DNA of 64,000 nt from Mycobacterium sp. AT1 (lineage in GTDB: Bacteria > Actinomycetota > Actinomycetes > Mycobacteriales > Mycobacteriaceae). The stretch spans positions 902 to 64,901 of the forward strand of contig NZ_MVOC01000028.1 of assembly GCF_002043095.1 (NCBI RefSeq), read 5' to 3'. Position 1 is the stretch's first letter, and every line of letters begins with the position of its first letter. Under the pieces are notes generated by a model. The model was not told where the DNA came from. It searched no databases and worked only from the letters and a program-made list of their open reading frames with translations. The position numbers and the translations under genes were made by a program. Positions 41,339 to 50,625 of the stretch are shown one piece after another.

Positions 41339-41737
41339 GTGAACAACTCTCATCGCGTAGGCCGTGTCGGTCTGCTTGCCCTATCATCCGCAGCCGCAAC
41401 GGTCATGATGCTCTCCGGCTGTGGCAGCGACGATCAGGGCACCGAAACCAGCATTCCGGCCACCACACCCCTCAGCAGCACGCCGGCCAGCACCTCACCG
41501 CCGTCCGTCGGCCCGAGCTCGTCGGTATCGCCCGCGCCGTCGACCACCGGTGGTCAGGCACCTGCAAGCGTTGCCCCGACCACGGGAAGCCAGAGCGGCG
41601 GCCCGAGCCAGACGGTCAGCGGCGGCAACTCCGCCACGGAAACCACGGTGCGCACGCCCTCGCCGCCGACCGGCGACTCGATGCCGGGCGACAACGCAGG
41701 ACCGCAAGGAAATCCGGGCAGCCCCGGACGCAACTAG
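41339..41737 (+). CDS. Ser/Thr/Pro-rich putative lipoprotein
   Basis: 132 residues. The N-terminus has a basic start, a hydrophobic stretch and the lipobox MLSGC at about residues 24-28, so lipid anchoring is likely. The remainder is low-complexity Ser/Thr/Pro/Gly with no recognisable domain, resembling an extended linker or O-glycosylation substrate. It starts with GTG at 41339 without a good ribosome-binding site; a weak SigF-like GTTT, 16 bases, GGGAAA lies just upstream. The stop is interleaved with that of the convergent F420-type gene in CTAG. Function unknown. Confidence 0.65.
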   Translation: MNNSHRVGRVGLLALSSAAATVMMLSGCGSDDQGTETSIPATTPLSSTPASTSPPSVGPSSSVSPAPSTTGGQAPASVAPTTGSQSGGPSQTVSGGNSATETTVRTPSPPTGDSMPGDNAGPQGNPGSPGRN

Positions 41738-42183
41738 CGAATCAGCTCGAACAACGGAATCGCGCGGGTGGTGTTCGCCTGGTACTCGGCGAAGACCGGC
41801 GCCACCGCGGTGATCTTCGGGTACGTGGCGTCACGTTCGTCGCCGGGCAGCTCTCGCACGACGACGTCGTAGGCCTCGGTGCCGACCTCGATGTGCGCAC
41901 GCGGATTGGCCCGCAGGTTGTGCACCCAGGCCGGATCCTTCGGGGCACCCGCATAGGACCCCACGATCAGCATCTTGCCGTCCACCGTCAGGTACGCCAG
42001 CGGGGACAACCGCGGCTGTCCCGACTTCGCGCCCGTGGTGTGCAGCAGCAGCAGGTCGCCGCCCTCGAAGGGGCCGCCCACCCTGCCGCCGTTGGCGCGG
42101 AATTCCGCCACCACGCCACTGTTGAAGTCGTCGAGGGCGGCGGTGTCGTTGACGAGCTTGTTCTTGTCGAAGTCCTCTGTCAT
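41734..42183 (-). CDS. Ddn-like deazaflavin (F420)-dependent nitroreductase-family protein
   Basis: A 149-residue split-barrel protein of the FDOR-A group (DUF385). Typical features are [21 protein letters not shown], the F420 phosphate-binding signature region, then [28 protein letters not shown] and a C-terminal [17 protein letters not shown]. It probably uses reduced F420 for quinone or other reductions. It starts four bases inside the aspS stop (ATGA), so it is coupled to aspS. Confidence 0.92.
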   Translation of the reverse strand: MTEDFDKNKLVNDTAALDDFNSGVVAEFRANGGRVGGPFEGGDLLLLHTTGAKSGQPRLSPLAYLTVDGKMLIVGSYAGAPKDPAWVHNLRANPRAHIEVGTEAYDVVVRELPGDERDATYPKITAVAPVFAEYQANTTRAIPLFELIR

Positions 42184-43955
42184 GACTCTTCAGACTTCTT
42201 CGGCTTGGCGTCTATTCCCGATTCCTTGCGCTGCTGCGCCGTAATCGGTGCGGGTGCGTCGGTCAGCGGGTCGACGCCGCCGCCGGACTTCGGGAACGCG
42301 ATGACCTCGCGGATCGAGTCGGTGCCCGCAAGCAGCGCGGTGATGCGATCCCAGCCGAACGCGATGCCGCCGTGCGGGGGTGCGCCAAAGGTGAAGGCGT
42401 CCAACAGGAATCCGAACTTGTCCTGCGCCTCGGCGTGGTCGATGCCCATCATCGCGAACACCCGTTCCTGGACGTCGCGACGATGGATGCGGATCGATCC
42501 GCCGCCGATCTCGTTGCCGTTGCAGACGATGTCGTAGGCGTTGGCCAGGGCGCTTCCCGGATCGGTGTCGAAGGTCGCCTCCGACTCGGGCTTCGGCGAG
42601 GTGAACGCGTGGTGCACCGCCGTCCAGGCGCCCGACCCGACGGCGACGTCACCGGAGGCGGTGGCGTCGTCGGCGGCTTCGAACAAGGGCCAGTCGACGA
42701 CCCAGGTGAACGCCCACGCGCCGGAGTCGATCATGTCAAGCCGCTTGGCGATCTCGATGCGCGTCGCACCAAGTAGCGCCCTGGCCGACTTCACCGGGCC
42801 GGCGGCGAAGAAGATGCAGTCCCCCGGCTTGGCGCCGACGAATGCGGCCAGGCCGTCCCGCTCGGCGTCGGTCAAGTTCTTGGCCACGGGACCACCGAGC
42901 GTGCCGTCCTCGGCGAGCAGCACGTAGGCCAGTCCCTTGTGGCCGCGCTGCTTGGCGAATTCCTGCCACCCGTCGAGGGTGCGGCGCGGCTGCGACGCGC
43001 CGCCCGGCATGACGACGGCACCGACGTGGGGCGCCTGGAAGACCCGAAAGGTGGTGTCGGAGAAGTACTCCGTGCAGTCGACGAGCTCGAGACCGAACCT
43101 GAGGTCGGGCTTGTCGGAGCCGAACCGGCGCATCGCCTCGGCATAGGTGATGCGGGGAATCGGCGTCGGGAGGTCGTAGCCGACGAGCGCCCAGAGTGCC
43201 TTGAGCACCTCTTCGGACACGGCCATCACGTCGTCGGGGTCGACGAAACTCATCTCCACGTCGAGCTGGGTGAACTCCGGCTGCCGGTCGGCACGGAAGT
43301 CCTCGTCGCGGTAACAGCGCGCGATTTGGTAGTAGCGCTCCATGCCCGCCACCATCAGCAACTGCTTGAACAGCTGCGGGCTCTGCGGCAACGCGTAGAA
43401 CGAGCCGGGCTGAAGCCGCGCCGGGACCAGGAAGTCGCGGGCGCCCTCGGGTGTCGACCTGGTCAGCGTCGGCGTCTCGATCTCGACGAAGTCGTGGCCG
43501 GCGAGCACCGCCCGCGCGGCGGCGTTGACCTTGGAGCGCAAGCGAAGTGCGTGGCCGGGTCCCTCACGGCGCAGGTCGAGGTAGCGGTACTTGAGCCGGG
43601 CCTCCTCGCCGGGGGTCTCGTCGAGCTGGAACGGAAGCGGCGCGCATTCGCTCAGCACGGTCAGCACGGTGGCGTTGACCTCGATGTCGCCGGTGGCGAT
43701 GTCGGCGTTGGCGTTGCCCTCGGGCCTGCCCTCGACGACGCCTTCGACCAGGACGCAGAACTCGGAGCGCAGCCGGTGGGCCTGCTCGAGAACCTCGGTG
43801 TCGCGGAACACGACCTGGGCGACGCCCGAATCGTCTCGCAGATCGATGAAGATGACTCCCCCATGATCACGCCGACGTGCGACCCATCCGGCCAACGTGA
43901 CCTTCTGGCCGGTATCGGAGGACCGCAACGAACCGGCGGCATGACTGCGCAACAC
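42180..43955 (-). CDS. aspS: Aspartyl-tRNA synthetase
   Basis: 591 residues, class II. N-terminal OB anticodon domain ([19 protein letters not shown]), motif 2 [18 protein letters not shown], the GAD insertion, and motif 3 [14 protein letters not shown]. Mycobacterial AspRS is known to be non-discriminating (charges tRNA-Asp and tRNA-Asn, then GatCAB amidates). I place the start at the GTG at 43955 (VLRSHAAG), preceded by AGGGAG 5 bases upstream; the frame is open to 43994. The F420-type gene is coupled downstream. Confidence 0.96.
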   Translation of the reverse strand: MLRSHAAGSLRSSDTGQKVTLAGWVARRRDHGGVIFIDLRDDSGVAQVVFRDTEVLEQAHRLRSEFCVLVEGVVEGRPEGNANADIATGDIEVNATVLTVLSECAPLPFQLDETPGEEARLKYRYLDLRREGPGHALRLRSKVNAAARAVLAGHDFVEIETPTLTRSTPEGARDFLVPARLQPGSFYALPQSPQLFKQLLMVAGMERYYQIARCYRDEDFRADRQPEFTQLDVEMSFVDPDDVMAVSEEVLKALWALVGYDLPTPIPRITYAEAMRRFGSDKPDLRFGLELVDCTEYFSDTTFRVFQAPHVGAVVMPGGASQPRRTLDGWQEFAKQRGHKGLAYVLLAEDGTLGGPVAKNLTDAERDGLAAFVGAKPGDCIFFAAGPVKSARALLGATRIEIAKRLDMIDSGAWAFTWVVDWPLFEAADDATASGDVAVGSGAWTAVHHAFTSPKPESEATFDTDPGSALANAYDIVCNGNEIGGGSIRIHRRDVQERVFAMMGIDHAEAQDKFGFLLDAFTFGAPPHGGIAFGWDRITALLAGTDSIREVIAFPKSGGGVDPLTDAPAPITAQQRKESGIDAKPKKSEES

Positions 43956-44021
43956 GAAAACTCCCTGGGAATTGCCTGACGAGAGGACTGCCACAGTGTA
44001 GTGGTGGCTAGCCTGGCGTTA

Positions 44022-44921
44022 ATGAGCCCTTCCATTGCAGTCGTGGGTCCAGGCGCCATCGGCTCGACTGTCGCGGCGCTGTTGCACGCCGCCGGTCACC
44101 GCGTCGTGGTGTGCGGTCGCACTGCGCGGGCGTCGGTCGAGGTCAGGCCGGATCCCGGCATCCTCGGCGGCGAGCCCGTCGTCATCCCCGACCCGGTACG
44201 CACCGACCCCGCGTCGGTCGACGGGCCGTTCGACGTAGTGATCCTCGCCGTCAAGGACACCCAGAACGAGGCTGCCGCGGCCTGGCTCGAGCGGCTGTGC
44301 GGCGCGAACACGCTCGTGTGCGTGATGCAGAACGGCGTCGAGCAGGTGGAGCGCGTCGGCCGCTACTGCCCCGCCGGCACCGTCGTGCCCTGTGCGGTGT
44401 GGTTCTCGGCCCAGTCCCAGCCGGACGGGTGGATCCGGCTTCGCACCCCGGTGCGACTGGTGCTTCCCGACGACGAGGCGGCCCGTGCCCTCGCCGAGGT
44501 GCTGCGAGGGCCGTCGCTGACGGTGGAGTGCAGCCCGACGTTCCTGGACGACGCCTGGCGCAAGCTGCTGACCAACGCCGTGGCCGGGCTGATGGTCCTG
44601 ACGGGTCGACGCTCGGGGATGTTCCGCCGCGACGACGTCGCCGCCCTTGGCCGCGCCTATCTCGCCGAATGCCTGGCCGTGGCACGGGCGGAAGGCGCCC
44701 GACTCGACGACGAGGTGATCGAGGAGACCACGCAACTGTTCGTCGGCCTGCCCGAGGATCTGACGACCTCGATCCTCACCGACCGCGAACAGGGCAGGCC
44801 GCTGGAGTGGGACGTCCGCAACGGTGTCGTCGCACGCAAGGGCGCGCTACACGGCGTGGCAACGCCCATCAGCGACCTGGTGGTGCCGCTTCTCGCCGCC
44901 GCCAGCGACGGACCCGGGTGA
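44022..44921 (+). CDS. 2-dehydropantoate 2-reductase family protein (PanE/ApbA-like, Rv2573-like)
   Basis: 299 residues. Rossmann motif VVGPGAIGSTVAALL at the N-terminus, then VKDTQNEAAAAWL (the Lys of the family), MQNGVEQVE with the catalytic Asn, and the C-terminal domain with WRKLLTNAVAGLMVLTGR and EWDVRNGVVARKG. Ketopantoate reduction in pantothenate synthesis is the usual role, but distant members act on other 2-keto acids. The start is the ATG at 44022, with a TAGCCT box 7 bases upstream, suggesting a leaderless transcript. It is divergent from aspS. Confidence 0.87.
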   Translation: MSPSIAVVGPGAIGSTVAALLHAAGHRVVVCGRTARASVEVRPDPGILGGEPVVIPDPVRTDPASVDGPFDVVILAVKDTQNEAAAAWLERLCGANTLVCVMQNGVEQVERVGRYCPAGTVVPCAVWFSAQSQPDGWIRLRTPVRLVLPDDEAARALAEVLRGPSLTVECSPTFLDDAWRKLLTNAVAGLMVLTGRRSGMFRRDDVAALGRAYLAECLAVARAEGARLDDEVIEETTQLFVGLPEDLTTSILTDREQGRPLEWDVRNGVVARKGALHGVATPISDLVVPLLAAASDGPG

Positions 44922-44927
44922 TCCATC

Positions 44928-44958
44928 GGGTAGACACCTCGCCCTAGAGTGTCTACCC
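44928..44958 (+). promoter_or_regulatory. Perfect 10-bp inverted repeat over the SRPBCC promoter
   Basis: GGGTAGACAC (44928-44937) and GTGTCTACCC (44949-44958) are exact complements with an 11-base spacer, the second arm ending directly at the ATG at 44959. A -10-like TAGAGT (44945-44950) lies within it, so a repressor bound here would block a leaderless promoter. It could alternatively form an RNA hairpin at the end of the panE-like message. The matching regulator is not obvious nearby. Confidence 0.55.
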
Positions 44959-45483
44959 ATGGCCAAGACCTACCCCTGTGAACGCGTCGACCTCACCTTC
45001 GTCGACGACGCCCCGTTCCGGTTCGTCAGCACCGTCGACCTCGCGATCACCCCCGAACGACTCTTCGAGGTGCTCGGGGACGCCGAGTCGTGGCCACACT
45101 GGGCGACCGTGATCACCAAGGTGACGTGGACCAGCCCGGAGCCACGCGGCGTCGGCACGACGCGCACGGTCGACATGCGCGGCGGCATCAGCGGGCACGA
45201 GGAGTTTCTGGCCTGGGAACCTCACTCCCGCATGGCCTTTCGGTTCAACGAGAGCACGTCCGGGTCGATCTCGGCATTCGCGGAGGACTACCGGGTGGTC
45301 CGCACGCCGCGGGGCTGCCACCTCACCTGGGTAATGGCGATGAAGCCCAACGGCATCGCGGCGCACATCGGCATCTTGGTCGGCAGGCCGGTGATGGCCT
45401 GGATGTTCCAGCGGTTCCTGCACAACCTCAACCGCTACGCCGAAAAGCGTTTCAGTACAGCCCCTCCCACGCCACCCGCCTGA
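44959..45483 (+). CDS. SRPBCC-family protein (Rv2574-like)
   Basis: A 174-residue START/polyketide-cyclase-like helix-grip protein. The pattern VSTVDLAITPERLFEVLGDAESWPHWA is the standard N-terminus of the family, followed by MAFRFNESTSGSISAFAEDYRV and a C-terminal helix (WMFQRFLHNLNRYAE). These bind hydrophobic ligands or act as cyclases or hydrolases; no ligand is predicted. The start is the ATG at 44959. The last 32 bases overlap the 3' end of the convergent carboxylesterase gene. Confidence 0.82.
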   Translation: MAKTYPCERVDLTFVDDAPFRFVSTVDLAITPERLFEVLGDAESWPHWATVITKVTWTSPEPRGVGTTRTVDMRGGISGHEEFLAWEPHSRMAFRFNESTSGSISAFAEDYRVVRTPRGCHLTWVMAMKPNGIAAHIGILVGRPVMAWMFQRFLHNLNRYAEKRFSTAPPTPPA

Positions 45484-46939
45484 CCCCATCGGGGTCGCCG
45501 ACGGTGTCGTCCCTGGTCGACCTGATCACCCTGGTATGACGGGAGGTCGCGTCGTAGCGCGGCCAATCCTCGTCGAGGTCGGCGATCGCGAAGTCGAGCC
45601 ACGTCCTCTGCATGCGGCGGCCGACCGACGGTTGCACCCGCCTGCCCAAGGGGTGCACCTTGCGGCCCAGGTACGAGCCGTAGCTGTGCTGGACGTGCAC
45701 GATCTCGCTGCCATGCGTGGCGCCGAGTCCCAGCAACCGCAGGCTCCACGCGGCGTGGTCGAAGCGGTAAACGTAGGTCGGCGCATGCTCGCTGTACGCG
45801 TCGGCGAATGCCCAAGTGGGAGCGCAGAACATCGTGTCGGAGCCGAAGGCGATCAACGCACGGCGGCGCGGATAGTCCGGATAGGCGGCGAGCAGCCGAT
45901 CCCTCGCCCCCGGTGCCGCCCTGGCAAAGTACGCCTCGACCATGGGCGGCGTGGTCGGCAGCATCGGCGGCTTGCCCCAAGCGAACATCGACGCCTCGTG
46001 GCTGTTGGTCCCCACGATCAGCGGGATCGCCGACACCGCACCCCGCCGCGCGGCGTCGACCGGATGCCAAGGCAGGGAGTCCACGCCGTGGGTCAGCCCG
46101 TAGGCCAACGTCGGCGTGTTCGCGGCGCTCTCGCCCTGCAACTGTCCGGCGGCACGACGAAGTCGGCGCTGCGGCAACGACTTCACTTCGTCGACCGGCA
46201 CTCCCAACCGCTCGACGAACGTGCGGGCCTGCCGGGCGCGGGTCTCTCGATCGGCGATCAGCGGCAGCGCCGGGCTCTGGGCGATCGCGCGGGAGAACAG
46301 CCCGTCGGCGAGCGGGCTGGCCAACAACGCCAACACCGACGTGGCGCCTGCCGACTCGCCGAAGACGGTGACGCGGTCGGGATCGCCGCCGAACGACGCG
46401 ATGTTGTCCCGCACCCACCGCAGGGCCGCCACCTGGTCGCGAAGCGCGAGGTTGTCGTCGAAGCCGGGGCCGAGGTCACCGAGTTCGAAGCCACCGAAGA
46501 CGCCGAGGCGGTAGGTCACGTTCACCACGACGACGTTCCCGTTGGCCGCCAGCCTGTTTCCGTTGTAGAGCTGCAGCTGCCCGGCCCCGTAGACGAACGC
46601 GCCGCCGGGGATCCACACCATCACCGGCAGGCTGGCTTCGGGGTCGGGCGACCACACCGTCAGTGTCAGACACGCCTCGTCGCGGATCTTCGGATCGTCG
46701 CGTCCGCCGCCGACGAACGACCGCCCCTGCGGTGGCAGCGGCCCATGCTCGACGGCGTCGCGAATACCACTCCACGGCGCGAGCGGGGCAGGCGCTTGGA
46801 ATCGTCGCTGACCGACGGGCTGCTCGGCGTACGCGACGCCCCGCCACACGTTGACGCCGCCCTCGGTGGTGCCGCGCAACGTTCCGTGCACGGTGTGCGC
46901 GACGGTCGGAGCGTCGACGGTTTCGCGCTGGGCGGCCAC
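45452..46939 (-). CDS. Type B carboxylesterase/lipase
   Basis: 495 residues, alpha/beta-hydrolase fold. N-terminal GVAYAEQPVGQRRFQAP, oxyanion WIPGGAFVYGAG, nucleophile FGESAGATSVLALLASP, acid in GTNSHEASMF and His in THGSEIVHV. DEACLTLTVWSP is the EDCL-like region with Ala-Cys. No signal peptide is seen, so it is likely cytosolic. I start at GTG 46939 (VAAQRETV); the frame runs far upstream across the opposite-strand protease and is not coding there. It hydrolyses carboxyl esters; the natural substrate is unknown. Confidence 0.87.
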   Translation of the reverse strand: MAAQRETVDAPTVAHTVHGTLRGTTEGGVNVWRGVAYAEQPVGQRRFQAPAPLAPWSGIRDAVEHGPLPPQGRSFVGGGRDDPKIRDEACLTLTVWSPDPEASLPVMVWIPGGAFVYGAGQLQLYNGNRLAANGNVVVVNVTYRLGVFGGFELGDLGPGFDDNLALRDQVAALRWVRDNIASFGGDPDRVTVFGESAGATSVLALLASPLADGLFSRAIAQSPALPLIADRETRARQARTFVERLGVPVDEVKSLPQRRLRRAAGQLQGESAANTPTLAYGLTHGVDSLPWHPVDAARRGAVSAIPLIVGTNSHEASMFAWGKPPMLPTTPPMVEAYFARAAPGARDRLLAAYPDYPRRRALIAFGSDTMFCAPTWAFADAYSEHAPTYVYRFDHAAWSLRLLGLGATHGSEIVHVQHSYGSYLGRKVHPLGRRVQPSVGRRMQRTWLDFAIADLDEDWPRYDATSRHTRVIRSTRDDTVGDPDGVRRVAWEGLY

Positions 46940-47014
46940 CGGGCGAATCGTAGTGTGGGAAGCTGAACCCGGCTGAAACGGGAACCATCGGCGGTGTCGA
47001 CGGACGGGGTGAAG

Positions 47015-47914
47015 ATGACCTTCAACGAGGGTATGCGGATCGACACGAGCACCACGTCGTCCAGCGGCGGTGGGGGTGGCGGCGGCCGCGGCCTCGCGGT
47101 GGGCGGCGGCATCGGTGGTCTGCTGATCGTGGTGGTCGCCCTGTTCCTCGGCGTCGACCCCGGCACGGTGCTCCCGCAGCAAGGAACCGGTCAGTACGAC
47201 CCGCAGGGCGCCGACGCCCAGGGATTCGATCTGAGCCAGTGCCAGACGGGCAAGGACGCCAACGACATCGTCCAGTGCCGGGTGGTGGCGACGGGCAACT
47301 CCGTCGACGGCGTGTGGTCGCAGTTGATGCCCGAGTACACCCGGCCCAAGGTCCGGCTGTTCAGCGACAACGTGAGCACCTCGTGCGGACCGGCCACCAC
47401 CGACGTCGGCCCGTTCTATTGCCCTGGCGACCAAACCGCCTACTTCGACACGTCGTTCTTCGACGTGCTGGTGTCTCAGTTCGGTTCCAGCGGTGGCCCC
47501 CTCGCCCAGGAATACGTCGTCGCCCACGAATTCGGACACCACGTCCAGGATCTGCAGGGCACGCTGGGGCGGGCGCAGCAAGGACCGGGCGGAGCCGAGG
47601 GCAACGGGGTGCGCACCGAATTGCAGGCCGACTGCTACGCCGGGGTGTGGGCACACTACGCGGCGATCACCAAGCAGGAGGGCACCGACGTGACCTTCCT
47701 GCAGCCCTTGACCGACAAGGACATCGAGGACGCGCTCTCGGCCGCGTCGTCGGTGGGCGACGACCGCATTCAGCAGTCCTCAGGCGGCCGGGTGAACCCG
47801 GAGTCGTGGACGCACGGGTCGTCGGCCGCACGGCAATACTGGTTCACCGAGGGGTACCGGACCGGTGATCCGCAGAAGTGCGACACCTTCTCGGCAACGG
47901 ACCTGCACGAGTGA
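47015..47914 (+). CDS. YpfJ-type neutral zinc metallopeptidase (Rv2575-like)
   Basis: 299 residues: short N-terminus, Ser/Gly-rich stretch, one TM helix (about residues 27-50), then an extracytoplasmic catalytic domain with VVAHEFGHHVQDLQGTLG (HExxH) and ELQADCYAGVWAH supplying the third ligand. The C-terminus has GSSAARQYWFTEGYRTGDPQKCDTF. The start at the ATG 47015 (MTFNEGMRIDTS) matches the family; GTG 46994 is also in frame. It overlaps the DinB gene as GTGA. Confidence 0.9.
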   Translation: MTFNEGMRIDTSTTSSSGGGGGGGRGLAVGGGIGGLLIVVVALFLGVDPGTVLPQQGTGQYDPQGADAQGFDLSQCQTGKDANDIVQCRVVATGNSVDGVWSQLMPEYTRPKVRLFSDNVSTSCGPATTDVGPFYCPGDQTAYFDTSFFDVLVSQFGSSGGPLAQEYVVAHEFGHHVQDLQGTLGRAQQGPGGAEGNGVRTELQADCYAGVWAHYAAITKQEGTDVTFLQPLTDKDIEDALSAASSVGDDRIQQSSGGRVNPESWTHGSSAARQYWFTEGYRTGDPQKCDTFSATDLHE

Positions 47915-48438
47915 CCGGGATCGAACCCGACACCAAGGACTGGACCTGGGTCCTCGGCGAACCGTGTCCGGACTGCGGTTACGACGCCGTGTCGACCCGT
48001 CCGGACGACGTCGCCGGACGGATTCGACACGACGCCGACGACTGGGTGGCGAGGCTGGCCGGTGCGTCGGTCACCGAGCGCCCGGCCGTGGGCGTGTGGT
48101 CGGTGCTCGAGTACGGCTGCCACATTCGCGACGTGCACCGCATATTCGCCGAGCGCGTCCGCTTGATGCTCACCGAGATCGACCCCCAGTTCCCCAACTG
48201 GGATCAGGACGAGACCGCCGTGGCCGACGACTACGCCTCCCAGGATCCCTCGACCGTGGCCGACGAGTTGGAGCGGGCGGCGGCAGACGTCGCCGACGTG
48301 TACGACTCCGTCCCGGCGGACGCCTGGTCTCGACGTGGACTGCGCAGCAACGGAAGCGAATTCACGGTCGCGACCATCGCGCTGTACCACCTGCACGACG
48401 TCGTGCACCACACCTGGGACGTCAGCCCGCGCCGCTGA
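47911..48438 (+). CDS. DinB-superfamily protein
   Basis: 175 residues, four-helix bundle of the DinB/YfiT type. The three metal-ligand-type histidines are in VLEYGCHIRDVHRIF and YHLHDVVHHTWD. The N-terminal WVLGEPCPDCGYDA has a Cys pair found in a subset of actinobacterial members. The group includes mycothiol- or bacillithiol-dependent transferases, so thiol-dependent detoxification is possible but not shown. It starts with GTG at 47911, coupled to the upstream protease. Confidence 0.85.
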   Translation: MTGIEPDTKDWTWVLGEPCPDCGYDAVSTRPDDVAGRIRHDADDWVARLAGASVTERPAVGVWSVLEYGCHIRDVHRIFAERVRLMLTEIDPQFPNWDQDETAVADDYASQDPSTVADELERAAADVADVYDSVPADAWSRRGLRSNGSEFTVATIALYHLHDVVHHTWDVSPRR

Positions 48439-48443
48439 CGCCA

Positions 48444-48479
48444 TTGACCGCGTTGAACACATATCGCTAGTGTGTTCAA
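48444..48479 (+). promoter_or_regulatory. TetR-type promoter and 27-bp operator
   Basis: TTGACC (48444-48449), 18 bases, TAGTGT (48468-48473), then 6 bases to the ATG at 48480: a leaderless sigma-A promoter. TTGAACACA (48453-48461) and TGTGTTCAA (48471-48479) form a perfect 9-bp dyad with a 9-base centre, covering the spacer and the -10 box. This is a standard autorepressor layout for the adjacent TetR gene. Confidence 0.75.
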
Positions 48480-49085
48480 ATGCGAGAAGGGGCGGCACCT
48501 GTTCGACCGGTGTCCACGACCTTGTTGGCCGCCAACGCCGACACGTTGCGCCGCCTAGGCCCGCGCCAATTCAGCCTCACCGCCGTCGCGGAGGCCGCCG
48601 AGGTGTCCCGCGGCACCGTGCACAACGCCCTCGGCAGCCGCGACAACGCCATCAGAATTGCTCTCGAGCACCTCGCGTCGACCTTCGTCGACGCGATGGC
48701 CGCCGAGGTGGACCGGCACGACACCCTCGCCGAGCAGGTCGGGGCGGCTGCGGTGTTGATCTGCGCCCACCGTCAGCGCTCGGACCACGTCACGCCGCGC
48801 GGCGTCAACGAGAGCATCCTGCTGCTGCTGCTCCGCAACAGCGGCGACGACCTGATGCGGCGGGCCGTCGACCTGTGGAAGCCGCTGGTCAAGGCCGCCA
48901 AGGGGAACCACGAGGTCGCCCAGTCGACTGATCCCGCACGGGCCGGCGAGTGGATCGTGCGCATCCTGTTCAGCTTCGAACTCCTGCCACCCATGGGCGT
49001 CAACCTCGACAACCCAAGGGCCGTGCGACGTTTCGTCACCGACCACGTCGTGGCCGGTTTGACCGGAGGCGCGCCCAGTGAGTGA
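48480..49085 (+). CDS. TetR-family repressor
   Basis: 201 residues with an N-terminal TetR HTH (FSLTAVAEAAEVSRGTVHNALGSRDNAIRIAL) and a helical ligand domain. It probably represses itself and the overlapping monooxygenase and SDR genes through the palindrome 48453-48479; the BVMO gene begins 8 bases before its stop. The inducer is likely the ketone or alcohol substrate, but this is inference. Confidence 0.9.
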   Translation: MREGAAPVRPVSTTLLAANADTLRRLGPRQFSLTAVAEAAEVSRGTVHNALGSRDNAIRIALEHLASTFVDAMAAEVDRHDTLAEQVGAAAVLICAHRQRSDHVTPRGVNESILLLLLRNSGDDLMRRAVDLWKPLVKAAKGNHEVAQSTDPARAGEWIVRILFSFELLPPMGVNLDNPRAVRRFVTDHVVAGLTGGAPSE

Positions 49086-50625
49086 GCCCGACTTCGAGGT
49101 CGTCGTCATCGGCGCGGGGCCGGGCGGCATCGCCGCAGCACACCAGTTGCAGCGCAAGGGAATCGACGACTTCGTCATCCTCGAGCGTGGTGACGACGTC
49201 GGCGGCACCTGGCGGGACAACCACTATCCCGGCCTCGCCGTGGACATCCCCACGCTGTGGTACCAGCTGTCCTTCGCACCCAATTCGGACTGGTCGCGAC
49301 TGTTCGCACCCGGCCCGGAGATCCAGGGTTACCTGCGCGCCACCGCAACCCGGCTGAACCTCTATCCGCGACTGCGGACGGGCACCGAGGTGCTTCGCCA
49401 GCAGTGGGACGACGCCGCAGGCCTGTGGCGACTGTCCATCCGCGACCAACCGCAGCTCACGGCCCGCTTCCTCATCAGTTCGGTGGGCGGCTACGTCAAC
49501 GCGAAGGACACGGTCGGCGTCGAGGGTCTCGAGAACTTCACCGGAACCGTCCTGCGGCCCAACGCCTGGGACGACTCCTATGACACCCGCGGCAAGCGCA
49601 TCGCCGTCATCGGCACCGGGTCCAGCGGCGTGCAGATCGCCGCCGCGCTGTCCGCCGAGGCCGCGAATCTCGACGTGTACCAACGCACTCCGGCGTGGGT
49701 GCTCCCCAAGGTCGACTTCGACATCCCGCCGCTGATGCGGCGAGCGCTGCGCGTACCCGGTGTCGTCGCCGGGGTCAACGCCGCGGGACGCGCCCTGATG
49801 GACGTCGCGATGATCGCGCCGATCGTGCACGTGTTCGCCCGTCTCCCCGACCGCGTGCTGATTCGCCTGATGCCCTTCTACGACGCGTACTGCCGGGCCC
49901 TGTACCGACTGCTGCTGCGCGCCGTCGTGAAGGATCCCCGGACCCGGCGAGCCCTGGTGCCGCAATACGGCATCATGGCCAAGCGACCCGTCATCTCCAG
50001 CGCGTTCCTCACCGCACTCAACGATCCGACGACGCATCTCATCACCACTCCCATCGAGCGCGTCACCGCCGACGGCATCCGCACGGCCGACGGCGTCGAC
50101 CATCCCGCGGACCTCATCGTGGTGGCGACCGGCTACGAGCTGTGGACCGACCCCGAGACCTACCGAACCGGAACGGTGCTGGGCGCCAATGGGTTCGACC
50201 TCGCCGAGTACTACCGCAGCCACGGGCTTCGGGCGTACGCCGGGACGGCGCACCCCCGGTTGCCAAACCGGTGGGAGATCGTCGGGCCGCTGGGCTTCGT
50301 CGGCTTCGCCTGGCCCGACTTCGTCGAGACGACGGCACTGCACGCCGTCCGGATCGTCGACGAGACACGCAGACGGGGCCAGCTGGTCGCCGAGGTCAGC
50401 CAGGATGCGTTCAACCGATGGAACGCGTTGATGGAACGCCGCGGCAAGACCGCGCGGCTGTACTTCACCGAGTGCAACCCCGCACTCAACACCTACTTCG
50501 TGAACTCGCAGCGCGACACGGTGTACCACCGACCCCAGACCATCACCGGCTCACGGCGTTTCGCACGGCGGTCACCGCTGAGCGACTACCAGATGAGTAC
50601 GCCACCGAAGGAGCAACCCGCATGA
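49078..50625 (+). CDS. Baeyer-Villiger-type flavin monooxygenase
   Basis: 515 residues. FAD motif GAGPGGIAAAHQLQ, GGTWRDNHYPGLAVDIP, and NADPH motif GTGSSGVQIAAAL are clear. The BVMO fingerprint F-x-G-x-x-x-H-x-x-x-W appears as FTGTVLRPNAWD, with Arg at the usual His position. It likely inserts oxygen into a ketone or hydroxylates a related substrate. It starts with GTG 49078, overlapping the TetR gene by 8 bases, and its stop overlaps the mycofactocin SDR start as ATGA, so one substrate pathway is probable. Confidence 0.88.
   Translation: MSEPDFEVVVIGAGPGGIAAAHQLQRKGIDDFVILERGDDVGGTWRDNHYPGLAVDIPTLWYQLSFAPNSDWSRLFAPGPEIQGYLRATATRLNLYPRLRTGTEVLRQQWDDAAGLWRLSIRDQPQLTARFLISSVGGYVNAKDTVGVEGLENFTGTVLRPNAWDDSYDTRGKRIAVIGTGSSGVQIAAALSAEAANLDVYQRTPAWVLPKVDFDIPPLMRRALRVPGVVAGVNAAGRALMDVAMIAPIVHVFARLPDRVLIRLMPFYDAYCRALYRLLLRAVVKDPRTRRALVPQYGIMAKRPVISSAFLTALNDPTTHLITTPIERVTADGIRTADGVDHPADLIVVATGYELWTDPETYRTGTVLGANGFDLAEYYRSHGLRAYAGTAHPRLPNRWEIVGPLGFVGFAWPDFVETTALHAVRIVDETRRRGQLVAEVSQDAFNRWNALMERRGKTARLYFTECNPALNTYFVNSQRDTVYHRPQTITGSRRFARRSPLSDYQMSTPPKEQPA

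Noticed and set aside
45452..47656. A 734-codon esterase frame running over the zinc protease gene
   Set aside because: The N-terminal 239 codons are antisense to a clear HExxH protease and show no homology; the esterase begins near 46939.
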